Positions 12,401 to 27,400 of a stretch of DNA of 64,000 bases are shown in pieces (positions within the stretch are counted from its first letter, which is position 1; every line of letters starts with the position of its first letter). The stretch lies in the NCBI GenBank assembly GCA_030770545.1, contig CM061097.1, positions 1,302,501 through 1,366,500 of the forward strand, in the 5' to 3' direction. The translations under genes and the position numbers were made by a program. The notes beneath the pieces were generated by a model that searched no databases, was not told the DNA's origin, and worked only from the letters and a program-made list of their open reading frames with translations. Origin of the DNA: Macropodus opercularis. Lineage: Eukaryota; Chordata; Actinopteri; Anabantiformes; Osphronemidae.

Positions 12401-15400
12401 GGTATGTACAAGCAGTCTCCAGCCAGGGGCACCCGGTGCTTCACTGTTGGTCAATATTATTCTTGTATGGTTGCGTAAATCTATCACGTTGGACAATGTC
12501 CTCTTGTACATTACACCCACTCCAAAGGCTGTGGTGATGGAAAGTACACACAGGCCTGACAAAAAGATTTTAGTCCTTTGGACTTCATGTGTAATATAAA
12601 TGTAGATATCACGGCAAATTTCCTTTTATATGTGTCTAAATCTAATAAAACCAAATGCTTCCATAACCTGCAGAGGGTGTTGCACGACACAGTACGCACA
12701 GGACTCATCGCCACATATTGTGATCATAGGTTAGCGTTGACTGGCCTCTGAAGCAGCCCCTCAGCCCCTCTGATGGTCTGATTTACACCACAGACAGCGG
12801 AATGAGAGAAAGAGAGGAAAATGAGGGACAGAGGATAAGAGAGGAAGAGATGCTGGGCTGGAGAAATTAAATCAGCGGCTAAATTATTGCATGATTGCCC
12901 ATTCCCCAAAGACTTGGGCATCATTTGGTAGAAAGTGTCTAATAATTGGTTTTCGGCCATGTCAGACACATGCAATTCCCCCTACTAATGGCTCTGTTAG
13001 GAAGAACTGGGCCTCCTGGGTCAGAGAAGGACGTAAAGTAGCCAGACACCAAAAAGCCCTGCGCCCTTTTTTTCTGCAGATAAATGAGGGAATGGCAGGG
13101 AAAGAGAGACACGGAGAAAAGCGAGAGATGGCAGGAACGGGAGAGTGTGTATGTGAGCAAGGAGGAAATGAAGTGGCAATAAGTGCAGCCAAAGGGGAGA
13201 CGCTCTTCACCGTGAGTTTAATACATCAGACTGGGGATTTGGCAGCCCGCCACACAGCAATTGTTTACCTTTTTGCTCACTGGCTGCATCTGTTCTGTTT
13301 TGTAAACGGCACTAAACTATTCGCCCGTAAACACCGGAATCAATAACAACTGCTAAGGGAATTCCCTTATCCCGCCCCTCCCTCTGATTCCCTCCCTCAC
13401 TTCCCCATGTTTTCATCCCTAACCACCACCCCGTTTCATTCCCCTAGATCGCTTCCTCTCCACTCTCTCTCCTCCCTGCCAGTCAAGAGCAGTGTGTGTG
13501 AGAGAGAAAGTGGAAAGTGTGCTGTGGAGCTGATTGTGAAACCCACAGGAGAGGCAGACAAGGCGAAGACTGATGGCTCGCCAGAAATACCTGCTCTGCT
13601 TGTGTTTTTTTCCTTTTGTTACATTGTTGTCGTAGTTAAAAGCTACAAACTGAAACTGGCCACCGTAGACCTGCCTTCGCCAGTTGGGTATCATTTTACA
13701 ACGTTCCTGCCTCGGACTGTGTTGTGTCACACATTGTGGTTATCAATAAGTAATACGGCTACCCATTGATTTTCCTTTGGTTCGTAAGAACATCTGCACC
13801 GTGTAATGTCTCAGGGAGGTGCTCACATATACACATATCATTTTGCCCTGCTTTGCGCGTCAGCCCTCCCTTATTGATTCTTACTGCGCTGACCTTTGTT
13901 TGAACTCTTCTGTCTGCTGGTGCCCTTCCTCCTTCCATTCAATGAGACAAGCTATGCACTATGCTATATGACACACCTGGGTGCTTTTAAGCACACCCTC
14001 TCCATCAACTGACTATGAGAGCCTCCATTTGGCCTCACTGTTGTGACAAAGGTATAATGAGGTTTAGATGGCTGTGTACTAGACGGCTATGGCTTTAAGG
14101 CTATTAGGCTGCGGAGGCGACTATAAATACCTATATAGCCAGGATGGCAGAGCTCGATGAGAGGCTGAGGAAGAACACTACTAAACATCAAGGTCATGTG
14201 TGACTACTTAGAGTGTGACTTAGTGAGCAACTAAACCAGTCATAGGGTCACAGGTTGGGGGAATAAATAGAATGAACGGTGAGGAGGGAGAGATAGAGGT
14301 GTAGACGATGTGCCAGATGAAGAAGGGGGTTAATGGCTGCTACGCTATGCTCCCGTGAAAGCCACAGACAAGGTGGAATGGGGGCGGGCGGGAAGTGTTG
14401 TGGCGATGGCTTTTTCCAGAATAGCTCTCTCCCACATTTGTCCTTGTCTCATCCCGTTCGGACGGTTTCCTCTTGAGTTGTTGACGACTTGAGTTTGCTC
14501 CTGCGTTCAGGCACGGAAGGCTCTGCTGGTCTCAGACTTCAAAAATAGTCACGATTGGTGGTGGTGTGTGCGTGAATGTGCAAGACGGAGAACGGGGCTT
14601 GCGTGTGGGTGTCAGCTAGGTCACGCATGTACACATGCAGCAGGAGGCGGTTTCTCCAGCAGGCTCCCACTGGACCCCATTACAGAGGAGCTGTGGAGCC
14701 ATGCAGCTTAATTACACACATATACACCAATACGCGCACAAACACACAGCAAATAATTACACAGCTATGCGCATGCAATTTCATACATGCATGAACACAC
14801 ACTAACACACACTACATGTGTGCACTTCGACTTGCATACGCAAACAAACTTCAGGTCAGAATTTATTCCATAGTGACCACACAGTCTGGTTGTAGTGTGG
14901 CAATTATCCTGCAAGACTGACATGTGCAAATGTGTGTGAAAGCGTCTACAAATCAAGTTATTCATAATGACCTGCATCACATGCACATAAACACGTGTGT
15001 GCGCTCGCTCGACACACAGAAACTCATCGACTCTCCCCCACAAACACTTGTGTAAACATGCGCAAGTGCCTGCACACGCAGCGCGTCAAGCCTCATGCAT
15101 GATTAAACCAGCCCATCCTTGGGGACAGTGTGTTGTCATATTGTCAGATTTTGTTTAACAATATGGCAAAATTACATTAGGGTCCAGAAGCAATAATGTT
15201 ACAATTATTGGAAAAGGGCCCGTCTTCTTTCTTCTCCTCTCAACGCTCAATCATCTCGGTGCTTTCAGAGTTAAGGCTAATACTGAGCTCATCCATTCCC
15301 AAATGCCTCTGCAGTGGAGGAGTTCATTTAAGCGGACACACAAAAGTATTTGTGCATGTGTCTGCGAGTATGGCAACGCATCTCCCAGCCGCCCATTCTC

Positions 15401-18400
15401 CAGCTTAATGCGGAACATCCCTCGGGTGATGGCTTTGGCAGCCTCCGAAATGGGAAATCCATATTTGCCGAGGGGGTCATTGGCGGGTTAGGGGGAAAAA
15501 AGTTTTGTGCCGAGAGAGAAGGATGCGCATGTGTGACTTCTCAGGGAGCAAAGTTTTGCATATTTTTTCACTGCCTCTTTGTGTTTGCTGTGTATTGGGA
15601 AAACATGAATGGGTCGATATTTATAAGAGGTGTCGTGCAAGGCTAGACTTTAGGAAGGGGGGTGTTCTCTGGTGAGTGCATGTAGGTCGGTTGAAATCCT
15701 ATTTTCATGAAATTGTTTATTCCTTGACTGAACTGTAAGCCGTGCGTCTCTCTCTCCTCTACTTCGCTGTCAGGGACACACTCGCAGGCGTACTCACGGT
15801 CTTTCCTCTTTCCGTCCTTTCTTCTCTCCCTTCACAGCACCAGTAGAGCTTCCTGTGAATAACAGGAGCTTCAGTTTGACCTCCCACCAGTTGAAGGCGT
15901 TGACCCAGCTGGCCTGCACCCTGCTGGGGTTTGAGAACCACGTGAAGGAGCTGGTCACGAACATGAACTTCACTGACTGTACAGGAGACTCGCCTTGTGT
16001 AAAAGGTACAAATCCATCTGTCCTTCAATGCTTATGTGTGTTAGAGCTTTGAATTTAACGTGTAAATTTAAAAAATGGCTTCAAATGAAAGCTTCTTTGT
16101 GGCGTGACAGTGACCTCTGGGTTGTGTGCTGCTTCTCCAGGCATCACGCACACACGCACAGACACACACTGTTCCTTGTTCCTGTAGGGCTCTGTTGGTT
16201 CTGAAGAAACGTGTTATTTTAGCTGTGAATTATCTTGGGCGTTGTATAAACCTTTACTATCTTTTTGCTGCTCTCCCCTTCAAACTGCCGCTGCAGAGAT
16301 GTTAAATGAAAGCTTTTGGTGCATAGAGTAATTTCCATAAAGGTTACATTTACAAAAACAAGACTTGCAGAAAGGCTCAATTTACAGAGAGGTAAACAGC
16401 CTTTAAAGGGCAGTTATCCAAATCATTAATTCCAGGCAATCAAACGGCTTAATTACCAGAAATTCATCAGATGGGCTTAAAGGTCAAAAAGTGATGCGCT
16501 TGCTGCTCCCTCTTTCTTCCATTCCGTGCGGTCTTGTTCGCCTAAATTGCCTTGCCTGGGGTCTCACTCTTCGCCTTCTGATTAGGAGTCTGTGGCCTTG
16601 ATGTTCACGCTTTTTAATTGCAGCCCAACCCCACATCCTGTACGCTTGTCTTCACTCATCCTCCTACACGCTCCCATCTCTCCTCCAATCCACAGTCTGC
16701 CCTCATGGAATTACCCCATATGCAGCTGATGCTGTCTGGGTTCAAATCACATAGAAGCCCAAAGTTTAGTCCGGTAACGTCATTAACATGAGCGTTTGCC
16801 GCTGCTTTACATTATGTGCAGTTATTGTGGTCGTAAATAAGGTTGCGTTAATGTCAGTCAGTCAGTTTTTAAAACGTCAGGATCATATAAGAGCTTCTTA
16901 TTAGTGATATACTCACATTTTGAAAAGATTCTTTGATCAGCTGCCAAAGTGATTCATGACATGTGTCTTAAAATGTATTGCTCATATAGGCATCTTGAAA
17001 AAGAGCAGAGTGGATCCAGACATGACAACAGATGCCAAGAAGTCCACTACAGAAACACTTCTCCGCTCGCCAGAGGTGACACTTAACCCAGTCTATAACA
17101 CAAGACAACTTCTTAATCCGCCATTAACTGGCTGTGGCTCCATGTTTCTCCAGGCACATGTTGTGGAGTTTAGCTGGAGGTCAGCGTTCAGGGGTCTCGT
17201 CCCTCACATGGAGCACTGTGTTAAAGTGGTGCTGGATGATGTTTGTGCCAAAAGCCTGCAGCAGGAAGAGGACTCGCGCTCGTCAGGACACTTCTCCATC
17301 GCCCTGAGTCAGACGGTCGCACGCGCTGCCGGCACACAGCTCAGAGAAGACTCCTTTTACACCGTCCCCGAGAGAGAGACTCCCAAAATGATCGCTAAGG
17401 TGCAGTACGCTCATATACATACTGATTCAATTCAACACTTACTGATAAGAGTGTGGAAATGAAATGGCTTCAGAGATTACAGGGGGCAAATTAATGTTGT
17501 GTGGGTCAGTATTCATGATGTCTCAGTGAAACTGTCTTTCGTGTTTTTTCAGGTTTGGTTAATCTTTCATGCCGCAGCTGCTGAAATAAACCTGTTCTTT
17601 AGGATACTGTGGCGTGTCACAGGTTGAGGACGTCACACCTCATCTAGTGGTGATTCCTGTGACGGTTCTCTGATTCAGGGCAGCTCTAAACACGACTCAA
17701 CCCCAGAGAAATGAAGGCTCTGTGTTTCCCCAGCTAAGAGCACCACTGCAAGGCCATATGATTAGAGACCGGTACAGTTGATACTTTAAATCAGAGTGAC
17801 ATTAGAAGGCGGCGAGGTGTGTCTCTACTGAGGTGGAAAGGTCCTGACGGGGGAAGGTTTAGGACATAGAAAGAAGGAGCAGAGGGTAGAGGGCTGGATA
17901 GAGAAGGGATAGTGTGGAAGAAGAGGGCCTGGGAAACGGCAGGAGAGGTGAAGGAGACACAGGAGATGAGCTGTTCTCTGGAGGAAGACAAGCGTCTGAT
18001 GTGAGACCAGGCTTAGGATGTAACTCTCCAAAGGTTTTCTGTGTTTTGGTCCAGACTGCTGGAATGTTTCTGATGCTGCTTCTTGAAGTAGCTTAAAGGG
18101 ACCTTTCCTCGGTGCTCTTCTACTCTGCAGTCACCCACCCCCTCCCTGCTCCAGCCCTTTTACACTGTCACTATTTGGGGCCCTTATTGCTAACGAGTGT
18201 CAGAATTTGTCTGTGCTCAGGACCTGTACAACGTATTTATGTGTAGGTCAACGCTTCAAAGATGAGAGCCTTTTAGCCCAAAGGTTATACATGCATGCAT
18301 TTGCATTCAATAGCACAGAGCCAGACAGATTTCCAAGACAAGATCACAAGATATTATATATATATTTATATTTTCTCCCCATCATTTTTGACACATGCTC

Positions 18401-21400
18401 CAGTGTTTGAGCAGAGAGAAAATTACTATACAAGACCAAAGCATGAAATATGGCCAGTTCAAAGACATTATGATGGATCAATATTTAACACATTTATATT
18501 CATACGTTCATACCTCAACCCTCACTTTTTTCACATGAGCCCACTCTGCTGTCTATATTACCATACAAACGCAGGCTGAGATGATACTGTTCATCCATCA
18601 GAGTACTTTACATGCCCGTGTTTTCACACGGGCACTCGGACGTGCGCTGAATGCCAAACGCCCTCTGCTCAACAGCTGGAACTCTTGTCAGAACCTGAGC
18701 GTGAACTCTCCTTGTGTGGGTGGGCCCCTCTAACCTTGATGATAGCTGTCTCTTTTAGCAACACAAGCGCCTCCTCTGTATTCAGACTTCACTGAATCCC
18801 TCACCTGCGCGTTGACGTCTCCACTCGTCTGGCTGCTCCGAATTCTGCGCACACCAGCAGGCCTCCCACCGCTTAAAAACTTTACACAGTCTCTTTCACC
18901 TTGCTGCAGAAGTCCTGGTGGGATTCAGCGCTTTGATGCTGGCTAGTTAAGATTTCAGTCTAACTTGAACGCGGACGCTTACGTCTGGTTGTTATTGTTT
19001 CATTGTGCGTGCAGGGATGACTCCCTGCTCAGCTGGTGTGTACGTGGGGTTGCGTGCCAGTGGTAGATGTGTACGCGATGCTTCTCCAGGGTCTCTCCAT
19101 TACGCTCGTAACGCTGAATGTTGTGTCTGCCTCTGCTTTGTCTGTCTCAAAGTTAAGCTCCTAATTACTACATGCAGTCAGATTATTGACTTAATTGTCC
19201 GAGTGCCCATTGTTCCCAGGCCTTTTAACCCCACAGGAAGCTTTTATGGAGAAAACTGTGTAAAGAGATTGTCAATTGTGTACACATGCCGGAGTCCTGA
19301 TCTGACATAATGTCGAACCTCCCAGTCTGCCCGTACAGTACGTCAAGTAATTGAGTGTGTGACCCCAGAACCAAGGAATAGATGCTGTGATTGATTGATT
19401 GAAGCGGGATAGAGTTTATGTTATATTTATTATTTCCCTTCGATGTGACCTTGCTTATGAGCCTGAGGGAATGTGAGAAATGTGCTTTGTTTTAAGAATC
19501 CACCTGACTCATAACTCACATGTAGGGCTGTATAAATTCACAGTTGAACTTGCACACGTGTGAGTCCGTGGCGCTCGCCTGATCGTCTTTCACTGTTCTC
19601 AGCACATGAAGTACAGCAGTAGAGGCAGCGGCGTTATGTGGCCACTACATATGCCTGCAGTTATTACCCTGTGTATGTGTTGCCATTCTGCAGTAACACA
19701 AGAACAGACGCTGGATTTTTAAGGTGGCTTGATCACATCCCTGGCAGGCTTGTCCCTGACGGCCCAGATGTGGATACATTAGATGGGTCTGGCTCTTACT
19801 CTCTCCTCTGTGCGACCTCTTTCTCTCAGGATGTCTAACGTCCGTCTCTTTCTACCTCCTGCAACATACACCTTCGTTCATTCATTCATTTTCTACTAAA
19901 CCGTGCACAGAAAGGCCCCCAGTCTCCTCCGGGAATCGAACCCACCTTCTGGCTGTGAGGCGACAGTGTTAACCACCACACCACCGTGCCCCCCGGCTCA
20001 TACGTGTGTGGATCCTAGTCCTGATACCAGCTTGTTTAACAGCGAGCGTTAGTTGGCCTGCATGTCTTAGGACGTCGGTACTTTCCATTTACACTGACGT
20101 TTGCCTTTCATCTCGATCACGAGCCGTTGTCGTAAATGTTCCATAATTATTGTCTAATGAGGTCGCCTCGTGACAGGCTCTTCTGCTTTTCCTCTTACAC
20201 ACAGAATGTCACTCTGGTATGGAGATCATTTGGTCTCATCTCTGCCTTCTTTCTCCCTCCAGTTCTGTGGAACAATCCTGGATCAGCTGGATGCTTTGCT
20301 GCCCTTGGCAGCGTCCTGCAGGGACAGTTCCCTCATGGAGGTGCAGTCAAGCTTTGTGGAGGCGTGTGGCAGGGCGGCGTTTGCCATGTTGGGTCGTGTG
20401 CAGGAGAGGGCCCTGGAGGTACCATCCTCTGCACCTCTGAGGAACCTGCCGGCTCTGCTGTCTACCTGCCTTTACGTGCACCAGCGGCTGGAGCACTACC
20501 ACGCTAGGCTGAAAGATTCAAATTCCACGGCAGCTAAAGTGTAAGAGGAGAGTGCGCGTTGTTCCGTGTTGATGGGCTTCTTCTGTCCATTTAAACATGA
20601 ACCTCAACTTTAGGACCTAAACCCTCTCAGAACTGCTGCGTTCCTCTCTACCCTGCATTTTATCTTTTAATAGTCACTGTTCCATGTTTTTATCAATACC
20701 CTCCTGTTAAATGTTTCCACAGACTAAATCAATCTGCTTCCTGCATATTTTATATTATTGTGTTGCGTCCTGTTTCTAAAATATGCTCACATACATTCGT
20801 ACAGGGAGGAAAATGACAAAAAATATGTAGAAACTTTTTTTTTAAGAAAGGTAAGAAAGAGTGGAAATGACTGACAGGCGGTAATGACGCTCATATTGTG
20901 TCTGCATCTGGTGAGTTTTTATGCCCCAGAAAACCCTGTTAACCTCAGCTCTCTGCAGATCACCTTTAAAGGCTTGTCTGGCGCCCCCTGCGCTCATGTG
21001 GCCCAACCTTTAGCCGTCTGCACCCTTCCACCTGCACTCGCACTGTGCTCTCTCTGGTCATAAATCTCTTTCCTCTTCCTATGCCATTCAGTCACCCTGG
21101 ATTTAAGCTCCCAGCACGGTTAAACTCTTGCCCGTCTCTGGAAAGTTTCAGGACTGGCAGGTTTAAAGCAGAAGAAATGCTGCACTGAACTTTGAGAATA
21201 AATCACTTTTTCACATGATCTTTGTTTGATTTTGTGTCCTCTTGACCCCAGCAGTCCTGTGTCTTTTTACCATATGTATTTAGTTTAGGATTTTTCGTAT
21301 TGTCAACTCTAAGATTTGTTTCCTCCATCCGCACCCAGACCTCTGACATTGCTGCCTATCCAGAAGTACCAAGACACAGCAGTGGCCCTGAAGGAGCAGC

Positions 21401-24400
21401 TCACCAGCTACTGTGTCCAGGTTTGCTTGACGTGCATTCTTCAGGATGCAGAGAGTCACCACTGGGCTGACCCCAAACCCTTCTATGAGGTAAAATTTTC
21501 ATTTTCACCACTGGAACACGAGTAGCCACACCGTGCTAAACTCTGGAATCATATATGAACTTCTGTCAAACCTATTCAACATTGCAGTGTCTGGCATGTC
21601 CACATGTCAACACATCGCACATATACAGTATATTTAGTGTTTATTTCATTTCTGTTATTGGAATAAGTCATGTGTCTTGGTGTGTAAATGTTGAGAACTC
21701 TAGGAATTACTCTGGGGCTTTCTTACGTCTTCTCTTCCCACAGTGCACCTTTAGCTTTCCCCTCTAACCGAGCCTTCTGCTCTGAGCTCCCTGAGAACAT
21801 CTGTGGCTTCGTGCTGCTCCAGGGGCTCCAGGGATTCAGCTGTCTGAAGTTCAGTCTACGCTGGGACTGTCTAGAAACAGCAGCGGGCCCCTGGAACTCC
21901 CCTTAAACCAATCTAAACCTTCCTGCTCTTTCTTACTTTACCCCACTGTTGCCTTTATCTCTCTTTGTTCCTCCCTCCTCTAGGGGTCATTGGTGTCAGT
22001 TAGACCTGCTGTGTGCAGGCGTGTGCTTTTGTTTCAACACGCCTGTGTGCGTCTGTACACATGAATGCATGTATGGATGTGCAGCGGCATCTCAGGAAGT
22101 GCATTTCACACACTGAACAGTGTGTATCCATAGTTTGTGTGTAGTGTGACTGCAGTTGGATGCATCAGATTCCACAGCCTGAATCCTCACCATGGTGGTG
22201 GAGTTCTGTCACCGCTCAGTGCAGATCCAGGACATTTCTTTAGCTTCCATTTTACTTTCTTGTTGTTATTTTTAATTGATATTGACACATTAATACCTGC
22301 TGGCAAATATCTCATATTATATAAATGGCACATGAGGTCAGTTGAGGCGATCGGTTTAGAGGATTTGTGTACTTGTGTACTGTATCGAGTGGTGAGTTTT
22401 TCCATCCAAAGTCTCGTTCCCCATATTTAGTCTTTGTTCTTGCCAGGCCATTATGCCTATTGGCTTAGACGTTGACCTGACTGGTTAAATTAAGTTTCAC
22501 GTAAATGAGCATATAAAACATTCCAACCACACTGTGACTGTTCTTGGTTTAATTCCAAGTCCACAGGCAAAGGGTGGAAACCAATGGCAAACACAGGGCT
22601 CCGCCACGCTTCCCGTGAACCAGCAGAACCCTGAATGACACGGTGCAGGGAGAAAGGGTGGGAGAGAATAAGAACAGATATCTGAGGGGAAGATACGTGA
22701 GAACGGACGAAGGGTAGGATGGTTTGAAGATGGCACAAACATGAGGGTTGTGTCTCCGCTACACACACAAACTGGAGCCGTTGATTAGTTTGGTCAAAGA
22801 TGGGAGAGGGAGGTTTACTGGATTCTACTTTCCAACAACCATAGCAATCCCCCTCTTTTCTGCCTTCCTCCCCAACACATCTGTCTCTCGTCTTTTCTAG
22901 TCAGAAACGTTCTCAGCTTCCTCCTGCTTCTCTCTCTTTGTGTGTCTCTGCGTCTGCCGTTGTGATGTGTTCTCCAGTTCAGGACTTTAAAGCAGCGTAA
23001 AGTCCCAGTGGGGGAAGAAACCCAGGTGCAGAGTGCAGGTGGCGTGACCACTGAGACATCCTGGTGTTGACAGACCTGTCTCTGTTTCTCCCTTTCTTCT
23101 CCTTCATGTTTTCGCTCTCTCTCTTCGTGATTTTTGTTTGTCTTCGCGGGTTTTTTTTTTTCTTCTTCACTGTCAATGTCCATGACACGATATCTTCATC
23201 TCACCCCCCCTTACCCATCCACCTATTTCTCCTGCAGGGTGAGCGCTGTTCCTTCTCGGTGCAGATGTGGTTCTACTTCCTGTGTGGGCTTCGCAGCGAC
23301 CTGTGGGCGATCCTTCCAGCTCAGTTGGCCAGGGAGGTGCTCGGCCAGGTGTTGTCAGAGACATTACAGCTGCTGGTGCAGAGATATGCCAGGGCCCGTC
23401 CCTCATACAACAGACACGTGCAAATCAGGTACTTTGTCTGTCGTGTACTAACGTAATCTCACTTCTTTTGCTCTGTGATACCATATTGGCTAATAAAATC
23501 ACAATGCACCAGTTTCAGTAAGACACTGGAATTGTGAGCGGCGAATTAAAACGACAAACAAAACAACTGTAACTGTAATTAAATACGGTAACTTGATTAA
23601 ATTCAACGACATGCAGAATAAAGGGCTGATGACTGGAGAGGTTGTGAACAGAGGTTCAGAGTTTAGTCCAGACCTTGAGAAAACAACTTCACCCACAGGT
23701 TTTAAAGCAACATGAATGAGAGGTGCATCTGCAGATCTCAATGAAGTCATTCACTGATGAAGCTTCAGTGGTGTTAAAGCTAATCCAAGGTCAACAGTGT
23801 GCATTTGCATCTGTCTCGCTGTGGGTGAAAAGCTAGTTTCACTCCACTCAGGTCTGATCGTGGAGACATTAACATCATTTTAACGTCTAACTCTCGCACA
23901 TGAATTCTGTAAAGGCTCAAAAAGTTTTTCTTTCCCTTTTTCTGGTTTGCGTCCTAACAGCCGCATGATGACACTAAGCAGGTTAAACGGACAGACATGA
24001 CGAGGCTGAAGGAGTGACAGAGATAAAGTGCAGTGTGCATGATGTCAGAGCTAAGCCTGCTTTATGTTGCTCAGAGAGTAAAGTTGCCTAAACAGTCTGC
24101 AAGCTTCCTATGCAAGTCCTGTAGCGCTCACGCGGGTCCTCGTATGAGCCAGGTTCTTCTCGACGTAGGCCACAGGGAGGAGAGGATGAGAAGATAAGAC
24201 GTGATGAGTTGCTCTCCACAGCCTATTGAGGAAGCAGATTTATGGCTGCTTAAACGTAAAAGCAGTGACTTTTATGGTGAAATCCAAAGCCAGCAGTACC
24301 TTTAACTTTCCAGCCGTAAAACCACCAGGAGGCTCCGTTATCTAACTGGGTGTGCGATGACACAGCTGTGTCATGATGTAATGGTGGCCAGTAGCCTTCG

Positions 24401-27400
24401 CTGTCGGTGCCTTAGCGTCTCTCTCTCTCGTTGTTCTCACACATTCTCTCATTTCTCATCTTCTCTCTTTCGATCCATACATTCACCTTTTTGTTTGCTT
24501 CCCATGTGTCCCAGATGTGACATTACCTTGGTGTTGTTGTATGTGGAGCAGCTTATGTGGAGTTTGTGTGAAAGTCCCGAGGCCTTGGTTCGCTCCAGCG
24601 CATCTTCGGCAGTTGTTATAATATCTGGCGGCTCGGACTGGACGTACGAGATCCACAGGCTGTGCGAGCAGCTGCTGACTGTCCTGGTCGTGGTCACAGC
24701 ACCCCTGTCTCTGCTGTATAGGTTTGTTTAATTTCTGTTTTGACATTACACCAAAGTTTCATACTGTTTTTATGAGGAACTGTGTCACACGTTTTGTCTT
24801 GATTTGTTTAGGACGTTTGTACTTAATCCTGCGACGGAGTCCGCGCCACACGAGCCTGACGTCCCTGCTACACGCTGGCTGAACGCCGTGGACCCCGACC
24901 TCTTCACAGAGCAGGCCGTCGCGTATGTGAAGACACCTTCATACAATCACGTGGTCAGGACGTTTCACTGTGCCTGGTCTTACACTGTGCACCGCTGTAC
25001 AGAAACACATCTGTGTGCTACAGTATGGTCATATGTTGTATGTGCTTGTATGCAAGCAGACGCGCGTGGTGCTCTGGGCTTCGAGCTAGAATTGCTGTGG
25101 TAACGTAACGCAGGTGCAAGCTCATAAAGAAAGAAGTGACTTCACTACTCACCAACACCGTGTGTATGTGGGCGTGTCCTGTAGTAGCCGCGCTAATGCC
25201 AACGCGCATGTGTGTCCAGTTACTGGGCAGTGAATCACTCTCTGCCCTCACGCTTGCCTCCACCCTCGTCCTCTCATCTCCTTCACAGCCAGAGGTGATG
25301 TCATTGCGTGCTGATGGAGCACAAATCAAACTAGCCTCCAATCTCCTGCTTCCTAGCATTGGAGAGATGAAATTCGTTTGTTTTTATGACCTCTTTATTT
25401 TCCTGCTCCCACCTCCTGCACCGCATGCAGGGCTCCGGGGGCCTGTCAGTGGCTGTGAGCCAGATCCACAGGTTCTCATCCAGGACTTCTCCTCTGTGGC
25501 CAAATATTTCCCCAGCCCATTAAAATAAAACCCGTTGTTATGCTTATTAAATAAAACAATAATAATAGCACAAAGCACACACATAAATCATCCACCATTA
25601 CAGACCTTAAAAAAGCCGTATGTTTGTACACATTCGGGCCCGTGCACATGTGTGTGTATCTGTATGTCTTGTTCTGTAAGCTGACCCTGCGCTGGAGCCA
25701 AGTAGATTTATCAGAGCAGTTAAAATAGGATTTCTTCTGGATTTGCAGTTCCAGTGACATCATAAATTGTGCTGTCAGATCGAGGCATAGTTTTCCTCAG
25801 TCAAGCAGCAGGGTGCACGCGGCTCCGGCTTTCTGGCTCAAATAGAATGGTTAATTTCTGGGCAGCTACCCCCTGTACAGCCTCCTGCTCCTTCGCTCCT
25901 CAGACAAACTCTGTCCGCTCCCTCCATTAGATTTTATTGAGATGTATAAACTAACATGCAGTCAGCATACTCTCACACATGCAGACATACACAAGCGCAA
26001 GCATAGGCAATGAAGGGCGCACACAAACATGCACACAATCCAAGGATACGGCTCATTACCCACAGCTGGCTGCAGCCTCTTGGTTATACAAAAGATGTAG
26101 GAGGGGGGTACTGCTGTATATTCATGTATTTGGCTGTCTCCCAAATGTTAATTTGCTTTTAGCTGGCCAAGATTAGAGCTAATTCCTTCCCGGTGCACAC
26201 TGTAAGGAAGCGCGAGTGAAGGCATTTGCAGACTAAGCCTGTGTGAGGAGTGAGTGACACTGAAGGCAGTTGAGGCACAAACAGTATTTCCTCGCAGACT
26301 CACTGAAGACAAGTGTGACTTGTGTCTTTGTCTTTCATTTGTGAAGCTTTCCTCATCTTTATTGTCTCCTGCTACATGGACTGCGATCTGTACACTCACC
26401 TGACACTGCAGAACTGTCAGCGCTGTTTTCCCTCTTCCCACTCTCAGAGATGGCCTTACGGGCCAGACCGCCTTTCAGTGTCAGCTGAGGGTGCTGACCT
26501 CTGACCCCGGACTCAATCCCAAGTTGCTGCTGCGAATGCTGCTGCACGGAGACTGTCACCTGCCCAGAATGCTCCTGGAAAACTCTTGTAAGTGTTCTGC
26601 TTAGTTTACAGATGAGTGGTGTACAGTATGTTAGCCCATGTGGGGGTGTGTGCTGTACACATGACCAGCTGAGAAAATGGAACAGTTAATATTTCCTTTT
26701 TATAACACCGGACTACAGAGTCAGTCCTGCAGGGGCCGCGTGTGGGACGATGTTTACCAGAGTCGTAATTATCGTGCTCTAAGATCCTAAGCGAGTTATA
26801 CAGACCTTAGATGAGCGCTATCCATTTTATGAAGTTATCATCAGCATCTTTGCCATCATCATCATTTTCACCTTGGTCATCATCATCAGTAAATCAATAG
26901 AGCGCAGTAATAAACACTCAACAGGCCCAGACGGAGCACACGGGCTGACCTTTAAAGATTTTCCCTTCCTTCTTCTCTCCTCCGCACCAGCAACAGTCTA
27001 ACCTTTAAAGAGTGTTGTGCACTCGCACATTAATTCACATTATAGCGACCTCATTAATAACAACTCTCACTGTCTCGTTCTCTCGCTCGGTCTGAGTCTG
27101 GCTCAGGGGCCCCGCAATGCTTATCCCTGTGTGTTGCCGTAAATCAGCGGTGGAAGCGCTGACGCCGGCGTGTTATCATGGTGACGGGCTAATTAACCAG
27201 GAAGCAGACCAAAGGAACGGCTTGACTGAACACCTACACCCCTCAGCAGCTGTGCGTCCCCGCGAGTGTTTCTCAGTGTCAATGTGGAAATGCGCTTATT
27301 TGAATTGAATACCTTTACATTTAACATTTTTTCAGATTGTAGACACACACATGCACACAACGTTTTAATTATCATCACTCAGGCTGCGTCCATGTTCACT

